From contig DGTD01000100.1 of the NCBI GenBank assembly GCA_002396385.1, positions 17,920 to 81,919 on the forward strand: a DNA stretch of 64,000 nucleotides, in the 5' to 3' direction. Below, in pieces: positions 1 to 8,129 of this stretch. Origin of the DNA: Bacteroidales bacterium UBA4345. Its GTDB lineage: Bacteria > Bacteroidota > Bacteroidia > Bacteroidales > Paludibacteraceae. Numbering within the stretch: the first letter of the stretch is position 1; each line of letters opens with the position of its first letter. The translations under genes and the position numbers were made by a program. Below the pieces are notes generated by a model. The model saw only the letters and a program-made list of their open reading frames with translations, ran no database searches and had not been told where the DNA came from.

Positions 1-26
1 AAGAGGCTTGGCGGGTTCTCGTGCTA

Positions 27-34
27 CAAAGGTA
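27..34 (-). promoter_or_regulatory. -7 promoter element reading out of the left edge
   Basis: The reverse complement reads TACCTTTG, a match to the Bacteroidota -7 consensus TAnnTTTG. It would drive a minus-strand gene that lies beyond the left edge. No -33 element is clear. Confidence 0.4.
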
Positions 35-192
35 CGTTATATTTAATGAAACGACCAAACTTTTTTCCAAGAAAAAACTTTTTATGATCGTAAATGAACT
101 GTTATCAATTGTATTGATAGCTTTTAGGTAATAGGCCAATTTATGACAAGATAAGGTTTGCACGTAGCGTTTTCCAAACACAAATACAGCAC

Positions 193-241
193 AAAAAACC
201 GGACGCGTGGAAATGCTGTCAGCATTTCCACGCGTCCGGTT
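193..241 (-). terminator. Long perfect hairpin terminator
   Basis: Two 22-base arms (197-218 and 220-241) are perfectly complementary around a single central base. On the minus strand the hairpin is followed by a run of six T. It lies about 140 bases downstream of the 378-764 stop and probably ends the nudC/378-764 transcript. A perfect 22-bp stem is unusually long for an intrinsic terminator. Confidence 0.7.
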
Positions 242-377
242 ATGAAGATACCGTCTTCCAGACGTGGCTCATGGTTTACACATGCAGAGGAACAACATAC
301 ACCTACGTCCACGAGGTTCTGAGAGTAACCACTACGCGATTTTGAGAGCCCAGACTGTCAGACGATGCCACACGTTC

Positions 378-764
378 TTATTTATGCACAAACTCACCCT
401 TTTCGTTTAAAAGATAGATGCCACAACCCCTGGCGACTGAATTGGCATCGAAGACGCCCGACATATCGTAAACCAACTCAATACAGTTGAAATTGTATTC
501 CACGCTGTCTATCTTAGTAGTAGAAGGAGCAAGTTGGTAAATAGATCCCCTGGTCTCTTCAATACGGCCCTTAATCCACTCAGCATCCTCGAGGTCGGTG
601 GTCACCACCTTCTTCTGATTTGTCCACCACGTCTTGTAAACGTGTTTGCCACCATCGGCATATGTCAAATAAAATTTCAGCGGCAACGAATAAACGTATC
701 CCTTATCGGCCGCAATAGAAAGCAGCGGAGTAACAGCCAAAGCTAAAAAAAACAGTTTTCTCAT
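378..764 (-). CDS. Small secreted protein of unknown function
   Basis: 128 residues. The N-terminus MRKLFFLALAVTPLLSIAA is a clear signal peptide with a likely cleavage after IAA, so the mature protein of about 110 residues should be periplasmic or secreted. The mature part has aromatic and beta-prone segments and two cysteines (in FNCIEL and RGCGIY) that could form a disulfide. I recognise no family. It starts 21 bases after the nudC stop on the same strand, so it is probably co-transcribed with nudC. The resemblance of the C-terminal half to DUF-type Bacteroidota surface proteins is only an impression. Confidence 0.7.
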   Translation of the reverse strand: MRKLFFLALAVTPLLSIAADKGYVYSLPLKFYLTYADGGKHVYKTWWTNQKKVVTTDLEDAEWIKGRIEETRGSIYQLAPSTTKIDSVEYNFNCIELVYDMSGVFDANSVARGCGIYLLNEKGEFVHK

Positions 765-785
765 CTTATTATACTTATACGGTTA

Positions 786-1553
786 TCAAATCAAGTTGTG
801 GATAAGCCTGTAAGCGACTGATCCGGGTGCAGGCGTAGCCGGGCAGTTGTCGGCATCGAACCAGCCGGCGGCTGAAAGCTCGTCTTCCTTCACCTTTATC
901 TCCCCACTTTCGTACTCAGCCGTAAAGGCGAGCATCAGCTGGTCGGGAAAAGGCCAGCTTTGGGTACCCTTGAACTGGATGTTCTTCACCCTGATGCCCG
1001 TTTCTTCGAAAATTTCACGTGCGACTGCCCTTTCGGACGTCTCGCCCACCTCTATGAAGCCTGCCAGTGTGGAATAAACATCTTGGTTGCGCTGCACGTG
1101 CCTGCCCAACAAGATTTTATCGCCCTTTCGGACCAATACAATCACACAAGGCTCAATGCGGGGGAAATGGATTTTGCCGCAGGTGGGACAGTATTTTGCG
1201 GTTTCAACATCCCTTAGCAGCAATTTTCCGCCACAGTTCGGACAGAACTTGAAGCTGGTGTGCCATGAGAGCAAAGCCCTTGCACGGGCCAAAGAAAAAT
1301 CGTCTTCGGCGGCAAGTTCAAAAAACGACTGGCGGATGGTTTTAACCGCATAGCCCTCGGGCAAGTCCTCGGTAGAAGACAACTCCATAGCGCAAATGTT
1401 GTTTTCCGGTTCCGCAATAAAGCACACCGCCTTCTCGCCCAACACCTTTAAATCGGCAAAAGTCAATTCTGCGCCATCGGCTTTAACTACTCTGTCTCTA
1501 TTTTGCAAGGCAAAACACTTTCCCGAAAACTCTGTAGGATTCTCGATAATCAT
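786..1553 (-). CDS. nudC: NADH pyrophosphatase / NAD-capped RNA hydrolase NudC
   Basis: 255 residues. NudC hydrolyses NAD(H) to NMN(H) and AMP and, in characterised members, removes NAD caps from RNA. A zinc ribbon with paired CPNCG and CPTCG motifs lies mid-protein. It is followed by the Nudix box starting GFIEVGET, with the REIFEETGI core, and by TQSWPFPDQLM, a variant of the SQPWPFP motif that distinguishes NudC from other Nudix enzymes. I chose the ATG at 1553: it follows an AAAGG ribosome site and a -7 element at 1575-1582. A GTG nine bases upstream (1562) sits inside that ribosome site and is less likely. Length matches the family. Confidence 0.93.
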   Translation of the reverse strand: MIIENPTEFSGKCFALQNRDRVVKADGAELTFADLKVLGEKAVCFIAEPENNICAMELSSTEDLPEGYAVKTIRQSFFELAAEDDFSLARARALLSWHTSFKFCPNCGGKLLLRDVETAKYCPTCGKIHFPRIEPCVIVLVRKGDKILLGRHVQRNQDVYSTLAGFIEVGETSERAVAREIFEETGIRVKNIQFKGTQSWPFPDQLMLAFTAEYESGEIKVKEDELSAAGWFDADNCPATPAPGSVAYRLIHNLI

Positions 1554-1574
1554 AAACGACACCTTTTATTAGTA

Positions 1575-1582
1575 CAAAGATA
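1575..1582 (-). promoter_or_regulatory. -7 element upstream of nudC
   Basis: Reads TATCTTTG on the minus strand, an exact TAnnTTTG match, about 22 bases before the chosen nudC ATG. It would also serve the small secreted protein downstream. Confidence 0.6.
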
Positions 1583-1589
1583 CTCATTT

Positions 1590-2549
1590 TTAATTGAGTG
1601 AGGCCGAGATAGCATCGTAAGCAGCGTTGATTTTAGCCATCAGTTCCACGCACTCCTCTTGTCTTCCGACATTTTTCGGCAAATCGGGGTGATGCTGTTT
1701 AGCCAAAGAGCGGTATGCATCAAGCACTTCATCAGCAGTTGCAACAGGTGTTAAGCCAAGCATCGCATAATGCTTTGCCAACGAATTAACAGCAGACTGC
1801 TGGGCAGTGCCACCCTGCCTGCTTGAAGATGTTTCTTGAGAGTATGAAGAACCACCTGAAGAATAGCCACCACCCGACTGGTTGCGAGACTTAGCATACT
1901 GCGAATTAGCGCCACTGGTACGAGAACGGCTTCCCGAAGATTTAGCAGCGTTTTTATCATTGTTCTGCGTCTCCTCCTTCTTGCGCTGCTTGAGATGACC
2001 ATGAAGTTTGTTGTAGATGGCGGTATCGCTGAAAGAGCGAAGCGGGCCATAGAACTTGATTAAATGATCGGTATATTGTTTGGCAAATTTAAGGTTAGAA
2101 ACCACCTTTTTAAGTAAATCCCACTCATCGTTCATAATGCCATCGTCTTCCACAGAGAGTTTGAAGAGGAGATGAGCCAACTTCATCCTTTCGTCGAGGG
2201 CCAGTTTACCGGCCGCAAGTTTAAGGGCTTCGTCCAAGTTGTCGGGTTCAATCATCTGCTTCTCGATCAGCATCCAGAAATCAGCATTCGAGACTGAGCC
2301 GCAAACTTTCGGATTATTGATAAAATCGTCGACCAGTTTACGCTTAGCCGCCGTCATTTCTCTGTTATACACCAGCATAGCCGCAATAATGCACGCCCAA
2401 TACTTCTGCAAACAGACTTCACTATTTTTCTTACCCCTTCCTGTCTGGAAGTCCTTTCCATCGAATAGCGGAGAACAGACAGCGCTTATAATCATAATTA
2501 AAACCCCAAGAATCAGAGGAGTCAGAGGAATCAGAACAATGATACCCAT
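1590..2549 (-). CDS. Membrane-anchored TerB-like / J-domain protein (DjlA-like)
   Basis: 319 residues. An N-terminal membrane segment of about 25 residues comes first. A helical region follows (about residues 50-170, AAKRKLVDDFINN onward) that resembles the TerB-like domain of DjlA. A Ser/Gly/Gln-rich linker (about 190-255) leads to a C-terminal J domain (about 260-319) with the diagnostic HHPDLP motif. DjlA-type proteins recruit and stimulate DnaK at the inner membrane, and the HPD tripeptide needed for that is intact. It begins 2 bases after the stop of the upstream gene, which has the same architecture. The pair looks like a tandem duplication that has diverged strongly outside the J domain. 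Confidence 0.82.
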   Translation of the reverse strand: MGIIVLIPLTPLILGVLIMIISAVCSPLFDGKDFQTGRGKKNSEVCLQKYWACIIAAMLVYNREMTAAKRKLVDDFINNPKVCGSVSNADFWMLIEKQMIEPDNLDEALKLAAGKLALDERMKLAHLLFKLSVEDDGIMNDEWDLLKKVVSNLKFAKQYTDHLIKFYGPLRSFSDTAIYNKLHGHLKQRKKEETQNNDKNAAKSSGSRSRTSGANSQYAKSRNQSGGGYSSGGSSYSQETSSSRQGGTAQQSAVNSLAKHYAMLGLTPVATADEVLDAYRSLAKQHHPDLPKNVGRQEECVELMAKINAAYDAISASLN

Positions 2550-2551
2550 AT

Positions 2552-3772
2552 TCAGACAAAAGATTTTGAGACTGTAGCATAAGCCACATTAATTTTCGCC
2601 ATAGAACGGACACACTCGGCACGCCGTTCAGCATTCTTAGGCAGGTCGGGATGGTGCTGCAAGGCCAAACGGTGGTAGGCCTCCTGCACCTCTTCTTTGG
2701 TCGATGTTGAACTAACACCCAATATTTTGAAGGCATCAGCCAACCTTAAGTCCTCCTTACCTGCAGAAGAAGATTTGCCAGAGGATTGACTCTGAGAGCC
2801 AAACGATTGAGAGTTGCTGTTATTAGTCCCATAGTATTTTGAAGAGAAATAGCTATAGGTGTCATAATTATCTCCTTCGGTACGCAATCCGGAATAGCGC
2901 CGATAGAAATAGGTATAATTGAGTTTAAACTCATTAAGTAAGAACCCCAACAAAAGCCATTCGTCGTATTTGATGCCATCGTCTGTTGCCGCCAATTTAT
3001 ACAAGAGGTGCATAAAGGCAGTTTGAGTCTTCTTAGGAGTCCCTTTTACGATAGTATCTACCGACATGCGGAGCGTTAAATTCTCTTCAATATGCCCCAG
3101 AGACCCCAAACTAAAAGCTTCTAATTTATGTTCTTTGAAAAAAGAGGCCACCATTTCTTTGTTTAAGCCTTTCGGGTTTAGCTGAACCAACTCGTTAATA
3201 AGGCGCACCATACAATTCGGCAACGAATTATTAATATAGAGGAAACGATTCTCTGCTGTAGCTCCAGTACGGAAATTCGAATAGAGCCTTACCAAATAAT
3301 CGATATTAGCAGTATTAATTATCTGACGTTTGGCAGCATCAAGAATAAAATTCCATTCATCGTCTTTAATGCCATCGCCCATTCGGGCCAGTTGAAACAT
3401 AGTACGGACAAGCGTTCTACGATAGGAGAACGAAGCCCCACTTGCCATAATTATCGAAGTACAAGCGTTTATATCACATTTAGTTCCAAATGTCTTTGCA
3501 GTAGCCATAAATAAACTAGGCGAATAAAGCTCAATCTGTTTGAATTCCTCTTTTTTCAAATCACGCAAAGAAGGGCATGCCGCCAAAATCGCACCACACA
3601 ACCTAACGCTAGCCTCCTCTGTAGAGTTTTGCAAAGAAAAAGAATCAAAAGATCCTACAGAATAGAAAAGAGATTCTTGAGAGTCTACAGAAGATGACAG
3701 AAGCTGATTTTTGCCTCTAATAAAATAAAGAATAACAATAAAAAATATGGCAAAAAGAAAACTATCGTACAT
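2552..3772 (-). CDS. Membrane-anchored J-domain protein with two TerB-like regions
   Basis: 406 residues from the ATG at 3772. An N-terminal hydrophobic segment (FLFAIFFIVILYFI) is followed by two helical regions, each containing an acidic DDGIKxDEW motif (MGDGIKDDEW and TDDGIKYDEW), suggesting two TerB-like domains. A Ser/Gln/Gly-rich linker and a C-terminal J domain with HHPDLP complete it. Together with the next gene it forms a paired J-domain operon, presumably feeding substrates to DnaK at the membrane. The start is uncertain: a TTG at 3823 in frame would add 17 residues, and a -7-like TATATTTG at 3781-3788 would make the ATG start almost leaderless. Confidence 0.78.
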   Translation of the reverse strand: MYDSFLFAIFFIVILYFIRGKNQLLSSSVDSQESLFYSVGSFDSFSLQNSTEEASVRLCGAILAACPSLRDLKKEEFKQIELYSPSLFMATAKTFGTKCDINACTSIIMASGASFSYRRTLVRTMFQLARMGDGIKDDEWNFILDAAKRQIINTANIDYLVRLYSNFRTGATAENRFLYINNSLPNCMVRLINELVQLNPKGLNKEMVASFFKEHKLEAFSLGSLGHIEENLTLRMSVDTIVKGTPKKTQTAFMHLLYKLAATDDGIKYDEWLLLGFLLNEFKLNYTYFYRRYSGLRTEGDNYDTYSYFSSKYYGTNNSNSQSFGSQSQSSGKSSSAGKEDLRLADAFKILGVSSTSTKEEVQEAYHRLALQHHPDLPKNAERRAECVRSMAKINVAYATVSKSFV

Positions 3773-3780
3773 AAAACCAT

Positions 3781-3788
3781 CAAATATA
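3781..3788 (-). promoter_or_regulatory. -7-like element upstream of the J-domain pair
   Basis: TATATTTG on the minus strand, between the terminator at 3840-3867 and the first J-domain gene. It lies very close to the ATG at 3772, so it is either a near-leaderless promoter or a chance match. Confidence 0.35.
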
Positions 3789-3839
3789 TACGTAAAATTA
3801 AATAAATCTAACAAGGCAAGCAAACCATGCTACTATATG

Positions 3840-3867
3840 AAAAAAAAGCCCGGACAAGCCGGGCTTT
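3840..3867 (-). terminator. Intrinsic terminator of the 3892-4599 barrel gene
   Basis: Nine-bp perfect stem (AAAGCCCGG / CCGGGCTTT) with a five-base loop, followed on the minus strand by eight T. Confidence 0.85.
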
Positions 3868-3891
3868 ATAATCAGACTAAAAAACGTATAC

Positions 3892-4599
3892 TTACCGTTT
3901 CTTGGCAGAAGTTTTAGTATTGCCACCCTTACCGCCAAACTTGAAAGCAAGGCCGAAAGAAGCCTCGGCCGCAGCATCGCTAGCGAAGTCGGTTGCGAAT
4001 TCAGCCTTCAAACCAAAATGTTTGGTAAAGAAGTACTTTACACCGATAAACGGTCCCATAGCAAAACTGGCTTCAGGGTCACGTTCTACCCAATGTCTTG
4101 GACAATGGCGGTGGTAGTCGTGCTCCCATGGATTGTGGTAGCCACAGTCGTAGCCCCAACCATCTTTATCCTCACCATAAGGGACAAGCAGGTTGATACC
4201 CGACATCATGCCGGCATAGAGGTCGAGTCCCTTGACGAACTCGAAATGGAAAGCGCAGCGGAAGAGCGATTCGAACTGCATAGCTCCAATCTCGTCGTTC
4301 CAGTGGTTGAGATAGTTACAGAAGCCCTCGTAGAAGCCGAGGTCGATGGCACCATTTCTACCGAACTTCTTGGTATTGAACATACCCGAAGCCACGGTCC
4401 AGTTACCATCGATAGAGACATTCGGCATAAGGGGATCTTCGGTAGCCCACTCAAGGTCGCTTTCATCGGCCGGAGGCACACCAATCATAATACCCAAATT
4501 AAAACCGCCCTTAGGCTGAACATCTTGAATACCGGAAGTTTTAGCCTCAGCATTCATCAAAACACAACACGCAGAAAGTGCAAGAATTATCTTTCTCAT
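3892..4599 (-). CDS. Outer-membrane beta-barrel protein, paralog A
   Basis: 235 residues. Start at MRKIILALSACC, with a signal peptide ending near AEA. The mature N-terminus TSGIQDVQPKGGFNLGI matches the neighbouring protein (4667-5233) almost residue for residue, as do the GNWTxxSGMFN and NGAIDLGFY segments. Alternating strands and a C-terminal strand ending in LAFKFGG fit an outer-membrane barrel. Compared with its paralog it has an extra Trp/His/Tyr-rich loop (around HNPWEHDYHRHCPRHW) and a basic C-terminal tail, KTSAKKR, after the last strand. It sits 20 bases beyond the terminator of its paralog, so it may depend on read-through or an unseen promoter. The substrate is unknown. Confidence 0.75.
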   Translation of the reverse strand: MRKIILALSACCVLMNAEAKTSGIQDVQPKGGFNLGIMIGVPPADESDLEWATEDPLMPNVSIDGNWTVASGMFNTKKFGRNGAIDLGFYEGFCNYLNHWNDEIGAMQFESLFRCAFHFEFVKGLDLYAGMMSGINLLVPYGEDKDGWGYDCGYHNPWEHDYHRHCPRHWVERDPEASFAMGPFIGVKYFFTKHFGLKAEFATDFASDAAAEASFGLAFKFGGKGGNTKTSAKKR

Positions 4600-4618
4600 A
4601 TATAACATAACATTTAAC

Positions 4619-4645
4619 AAAAAAAGGTTTGCCCGAAGGCAAACC
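4619..4645 (-). terminator. Intrinsic terminator of the 4667-5233 barrel gene
   Basis: Eight-bp stem GGTTTGCC / GGCAAACC with a TTCG tetraloop on the minus strand, followed by seven T. Confidence 0.85.
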
Positions 4646-4666
4646 CACTAAGTTTATTAGGTACAA

Positions 4667-5233
4667 TTAGAATTTGAAGGTTACACCAGCCTGAACAACA
4701 GGATAGTTACCCTCTATAAAATCATCGCCAAACTCGAGTTTAGCACCAAAAGATTCTGTGAAATAGTACTTAGCGCCAATCTTCATACCAAAACATCCCT
4801 TCACATCAGAATCCCACTCAGAATCCTTGGTAGGGACCCAGATGTTAACACCGCCGAAAGTACCAGCGTAAACATCTAATTTAGGAACGAATTCGAAATG
4901 GAAAGCGGCACGAGCCAAAACAGCATTTTGGAACAAGCCATCCTCACGTCCCCAATATTCATTAGTATAGTGGCAAGCGCCATAATAAAAACCGAGGTCA
5001 ATAGCGCCATTCTGACCAAACTTACCAGCATTGAACATACCAGAAGTCAAAGTCCAGTTACCATCAATGGCAATCATAGGCATATTCGCATCCCAATCAC
5101 CAACAGGAGGGATACCCAACTGAATACCCAAATTGAAACCACCATCAGGTTGAACATCTTCAATACCAGAAGTTGCTGCGTTTGCAGTAGCGAAAGTGAC
5201 CATAGCGATCACTGCCATTAATAATTTCTTCAT
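4667..5233 (-). CDS. Outer-membrane beta-barrel protein, paralog B
   Basis: 188 residues. Signal peptide MKKLLMAVIAMVTFATANA, then the motif TSGIEDVQPDGGFNLGI shared with the downstream paralog. Amphipathic strands and the terminal GVTFKF, ending in an aromatic residue, are typical of an outer-membrane barrel. It is shorter than paralog A because it lacks the Trp/His-rich loop and the basic tail. Its own strong terminator separates it from paralog A although they are in tandem on the same strand. The two probably arose by duplication; what they bind or transport cannot be read from the sequence. Confidence 0.75.
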   Translation of the reverse strand: MKKLLMAVIAMVTFATANAATSGIEDVQPDGGFNLGIQLGIPPVGDWDANMPMIAIDGNWTLTSGMFNAGKFGQNGAIDLGFYYGACHYTNEYWGREDGLFQNAVLARAAFHFEFVPKLDVYAGTFGGVNIWVPTKDSEWDSDVKGCFGMKIGAKYYFTESFGAKLEFGDDFIEGNYPVVQAGVTFKF

Positions 5234-5353
5234 TTTATAGTAGAGTTTAATTGTTTTCTTGCCGATTATATAGCAAAAATTATGCCAAAGAACATAATTT
5301 CACTTAAACACCAATCAAAAAAAATAAAAAAACGGATACTTTCACTCCACCGC

Positions 5354-6193
5354 CTATTTGTCTAAGACAAAACCGCACTGCCGGCACAAAGGTTCCACCG
5401 CCTTCTGGTTCAGGAATCCACTGCGCATAGCCACAGCCTTAGGCGAAGAGAGAACGGACCGCAAACCGTCGGTAAAGATATTACCCAAACAAAGCTGGGC
5501 ATCGGCATCGAGACAACATGGCACAATGCTACCATCGGACAAAATGGCAATATGGTCGCGTAATGCGTAACATGCCTTCCTACCGTCAGTCGGTTCGGTC
5601 TGCCCCGGCCATTTAAAGCGTGCTGCATTTTTCAGATAGACACCATCGGACAAAGCCGTACAACGCTGCGACAACACCTCATCGGCCAGAGGTACACCAA
5701 ACTCCCGGCTTAATACCGCCAAACAACGCCGGTTAAATTCAGAAACACCATCGGCACCTGCATTCCACAAACGAAGCGAGAAATAGCAACTGCCTTTAAA
5801 TGTTTTCACAAAGTCACAAACACCCTGCAAATATCCGTCAAGTTCATCCGCAGGTATATTTTCAGCGGCATCGTGCAACGAGAAATTATACTGCCGGACC
5901 TGCCGCAAAAGCACTGGATCCACCTTCAGGCGCGACAAGAGCGAGCCGTTGGTGGTGAGGTTGACCTTGAACCCACGTTCAAACGCCAAACGCAACAACT
6001 CGCCAAAATGCGGATGCAGCATAGGTTCGCCCAACACGTGCAGATAAAGGTATTGCGTAAAAGGGGCAATGCGACGCAGCACCTCATCGAACTGTTTGGG
6101 ATGCATGAGCGCTTTAGGACGTGACGACGGGAAACAAAAGCTACAACTGAAATTGCAGGCGTTCGTTATTTCTACGTATATTTTCTTAAACAC
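5354..6193 (-). CDS. Radical SAM / SPASM-type protein
   Basis: 279 residues from the GTG at 6193. The cluster motif CNFSCSFCF (C-x3-C-x2-C) follows IYVEITNA near the N-terminus and should bind the 4Fe-4S cluster that cleaves S-adenosylmethionine. C-terminal cysteines (DGSIVPCCLDAD, then LCRQCGF) resemble a SPASM or twitch extension holding an auxiliary cluster. No peptide precursor or obvious substrate gene lies alongside. The start is debatable: a GTG at 6220 adds nine residues but falls inside the terminator hairpin of the upstream gene, so I prefer 6193, which gives the common opening MFKKIYVEITN. The reaction is unknown. Confidence 0.78.
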   Translation of the reverse strand: MFKKIYVEITNACNFSCSFCFPSSRPKALMHPKQFDEVLRRIAPFTQYLYLHVLGEPMLHPHFGELLRLAFERGFKVNLTTNGSLLSRLKVDPVLLRQVRQYNFSLHDAAENIPADELDGYLQGVCDFVKTFKGSCYFSLRLWNAGADGVSEFNRRCLAVLSREFGVPLADEVLSQRCTALSDGVYLKNAARFKWPGQTEPTDGRKACYALRDHIAILSDGSIVPCCLDADAQLCLGNIFTDGLRSVLSSPKAVAMRSGFLNQKAVEPLCRQCGFVLDK

Positions 6194-6208
6194 AGGGACT
6201 AACGGAGT

Positions 6209-6241
6209 AAAAGAACGCACGGCCCGTAAAGACCGTGCGTT
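6209..6241 (-). terminator. Terminator of the 6270-7058 barrel gene
   Basis: Nine-bp stem AACGCACGG / CCGTGCGTT with a ten-base loop, followed on the minus strand by CTTTTAC. It overlaps the alternative GTG start (6220) of the radical SAM gene. Confidence 0.65.
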
Positions 6242-6269
6242 ATCTGAAACTTACACCAATACTATCTGA

Positions 6270-7058
6270 TTAAGGGTTGTATTCAAGCAAACCAGTGTTG
6301 TAGCGGGTACGCAACCACTTGCAGTACTTAAACTTGTAACCTACCGAGAAGCCGAGGTTCAAGTTGTAAGAGCCGTTCAAGCCTTCGGTCACGTTCAACG
6401 AACCGAACAAGCCAGGAGCACCGGTTTCTAACTCATAGCAACACTTCACGCCCACGCCATAGTCGAAACGGCGAGGAATAGAATTGTACCAAGCCTGCAT
6501 ATTGTCGACATCTTGTTGGGAGAAATCTTGAGGAGAGTTGGAATAACGTTCCTGCAATTCGTCGTAAACAGTGCGGTAGAACGAGTTGTCGGAGAAAGTA
6601 GTGACATCGTTGTCGCCGGCCTTACCCGTAAACGCCCAAGCCACATACACGCCCAAACCCGGAGAAAGGCGGCCAGGGCCGACATTGAAACTATACATTA
6701 CCCAAATAGGCACCTTAATGTACCAAGCAGAGATATCGTCAGGCAGTTTAACATTGATAGGGTTCAAACCAGAGACGGAATTCTCACAAAAAGTGAGTGT
6801 GCCGCCATCCGTTTTAGTACCTTCCATAGAAATCATAAGTTCGGGCTGTATTGACCATTTTTGTGTAACCTGAACCTCAGCCAGGACACCAGCATTACCA
6901 CCCACACGGAACTTAGTGCCATATAGCGACTCATAATCGCCCGACCACTTGCTCATATTAAAACCGAGCTGTCCGCCGAAACGAACCTTCACATCGTTTT
7001 GGGCAAGACCAGCCATAGTGCAAAGCAGGAGCGATAGAATAATGCCTATTTTTCTCAT
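6270..7058 (-). CDS. PorT-family outer-membrane beta-barrel protein
   Basis: 262 residues. Start at MRKIGIILSLLLCTMAGLAQ, a signal peptide with a likely cut before QND. The pattern GGQLGFNMSKWSG, then GVLAEVQVTQKWSIQPELMIS, matches the Bacteroidota outer-membrane beta-barrel family that includes PorT. In T9SS organisms PorT itself is needed for secretion, but this broad family has many members of unknown role, so I give no symbol. A promoter with both -33 and -7 elements lies upstream at 7109-7139 and a terminator follows at 6209-6241, so it is a single-gene unit. Confidence 0.72.
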   Translation of the reverse strand: MRKIGIILSLLLCTMAGLAQNDVKVRFGGQLGFNMSKWSGDYESLYGTKFRVGGNAGVLAEVQVTQKWSIQPELMISMEGTKTDGGTLTFCENSVSGLNPINVKLPDDISAWYIKVPIWVMYSFNVGPGRLSPGLGVYVAWAFTGKAGDNDVTTFSDNSFYRTVYDELQERYSNSPQDFSQQDVDNMQAWYNSIPRRFDYGVGVKCCYELETGAPGLFGSLNVTEGLNGSYNLNLGFSVGYKFKYCKWLRTRYNTGLLEYNP

Positions 7059-7108
7059 AAATAGCAATTTAGTCTGTTTGTTATTGTCTTTATTAAAAAA
7101 CCGATTTA

Positions 7109-7139
7109 CAAAGATACTATTTTATTGAAATTGAACAAC
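7109..7139 (-). promoter_or_regulatory. Promoter of the PorT-family barrel gene
   Basis: On the minus strand a -7 element TATCTTTG (7109-7116) is preceded at 19 bases by GTTG (7136-7139), close to the -33 TTTG consensus. About 50 bases separate it from the start codon. Confidence 0.6.
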
Positions 7140-7159
7140 CATTTTTAAATAAAAAGAAA

Positions 7160-8110
7160 TCAATCGTCTTTTGCATCTTCGTTCAGCACCAGACAAAGGC
7201 GGAAACCACCATTGTAACGAGAATAAGAGTTTGTAACCTGGTCAGCCGTGAGCCCCCTACGGGAAAAAAACGTCAGATTATCGGCATAAGAGTCGTAGCC
7301 ACCACCACGGTTCACATAAAGAGGAGTTGAGTATGAAGAAGTTTTTGGACCCGTAGGATTGGTTGCCGGACTATTCTTGTAGTAATCGTTTGAATAGTAG
7401 TCAGAGCACCACTCTGCCACATTACCGGCCATATCGTACAAACCCAGTTCGTTGGCTTTACGCATCTTCACACGGCTTATATACATATTCGAAGAGTTGT
7501 AATAGTCGGAATCGTAATAAGCCACTTCATTGAGAGAATTAGAGCCCGGGTATTCAGTTCCCTTCGACATTGCGCCGCCACGGGCCGCATACTCCCACTG
7601 GGCCTCAGTAGGAAGAACAAACTCCATATTTTCAGGCAGTTGTCCATCGTCGTGCAAGCGTTCGTTCAACATAGGAAGAAAATCTACGACAACATCGGTA
7701 TAAGAGATTAAGAATGCGGGATAAGACTTTCCAAACAAACTGTAATTAATCCAACCCATTTTATACATGCCCAGCACATCGGTCCACAAACCTTGGGTCA
7801 CTTCGGTCTCTCCGATATAATAACCAGTCAGGTAGACATTGTGGACAGGGCCCGCATCTTTATCGGCTTTTGTCGAATAGTTTCTCCCTTTAGGGTCCGT
7901 TTTTTGTGCCCCCATGAAGAAAGAACCAGAAGGTATACCAATCATTTTAAAGTACGTTTCACCTACTTTAAACTCCTTGACGGGTTCCTCTTCAATAACG
8001 AAATCAATGGCCGGCGTAGGGTCATCGTCGGAACAATAGCACACCTCTTGTTTGCATCCCGCAAGAAAAGCCATTAGCGAGAATGCCGGTATAAAGCATT
8101 TCAAATGCAT
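7160..8110 (-). CDS. SUMF1/formylglycine-generating-enzyme-like lipoprotein
   Basis: 316 residues. Lipoprotein signal with lipobox LAGC near residue 19. The rest is the FGE-sulfatase fold: GIPSGSFFMGAQ, YYIGETEVTQGLW, LPTEAQWEYAARGG, LYDMAGNVAEWCSD and, near the C-terminus, NGGFRLCLV. In this fold family, sulfatase-activating enzymes need a cysteine pair; T9SS lipoproteins GldJ and GldK use the same fold structurally. This protein is shorter than GldK and carries no extra domain, and no sulfatase is nearby, so a structural or envelope role is more likely than formylglycine formation. It is the last gene of an envelope operon after the barrel-like, M48 and 542-residue proteins. Confidence 0.8.
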   Translation of the reverse strand: MHLKCFIPAFSLMAFLAGCKQEVCYCSDDDPTPAIDFVIEEEPVKEFKVGETYFKMIGIPSGSFFMGAQKTDPKGRNYSTKADKDAGPVHNVYLTGYYIGETEVTQGLWTDVLGMYKMGWINYSLFGKSYPAFLISYTDVVVDFLPMLNERLHDDGQLPENMEFVLPTEAQWEYAARGGAMSKGTEYPGSNSLNEVAYYDSDYYNSSNMYISRVKMRKANELGLYDMAGNVAEWCSDYYSNDYYKNSPATNPTGPKTSSYSTPLYVNRGGGYDSYADNLTFFSRRGLTADQVTNSYSRYNGGFRLCLVLNEDAKDD

Positions 8111-8129
8111 AGTAACATGGGAAAAAAAT

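Larger units (their letters stand above)
1..377. other. Intergenic stretch at the left edge
   Basis: No convincing gene is visible here. The stretch holds an outward-facing -7 element near position 30 and a long perfect hairpin at 197-241. The only sizeable open frame (124-312, minus) is translated straight through that hairpin and has no recognisable features, so it is not called. Confidence 0.6.

Noticed and set aside
198..240. CCACGCGTCCG in both hairpin arms, the core of a common cDNA-cloning adaptor
   Set aside because: The match is only 11 bases, occurs as a symmetric natural hairpin with a proper T-run, and is flanked by ordinary genomic sequence; adaptor contamination would not create a palindrome.
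124..312. 62-codon minus-strand frame at the left edge
   Set aside because: It reads through the perfect hairpin terminator, has no ribosome site or recognisable protein features.
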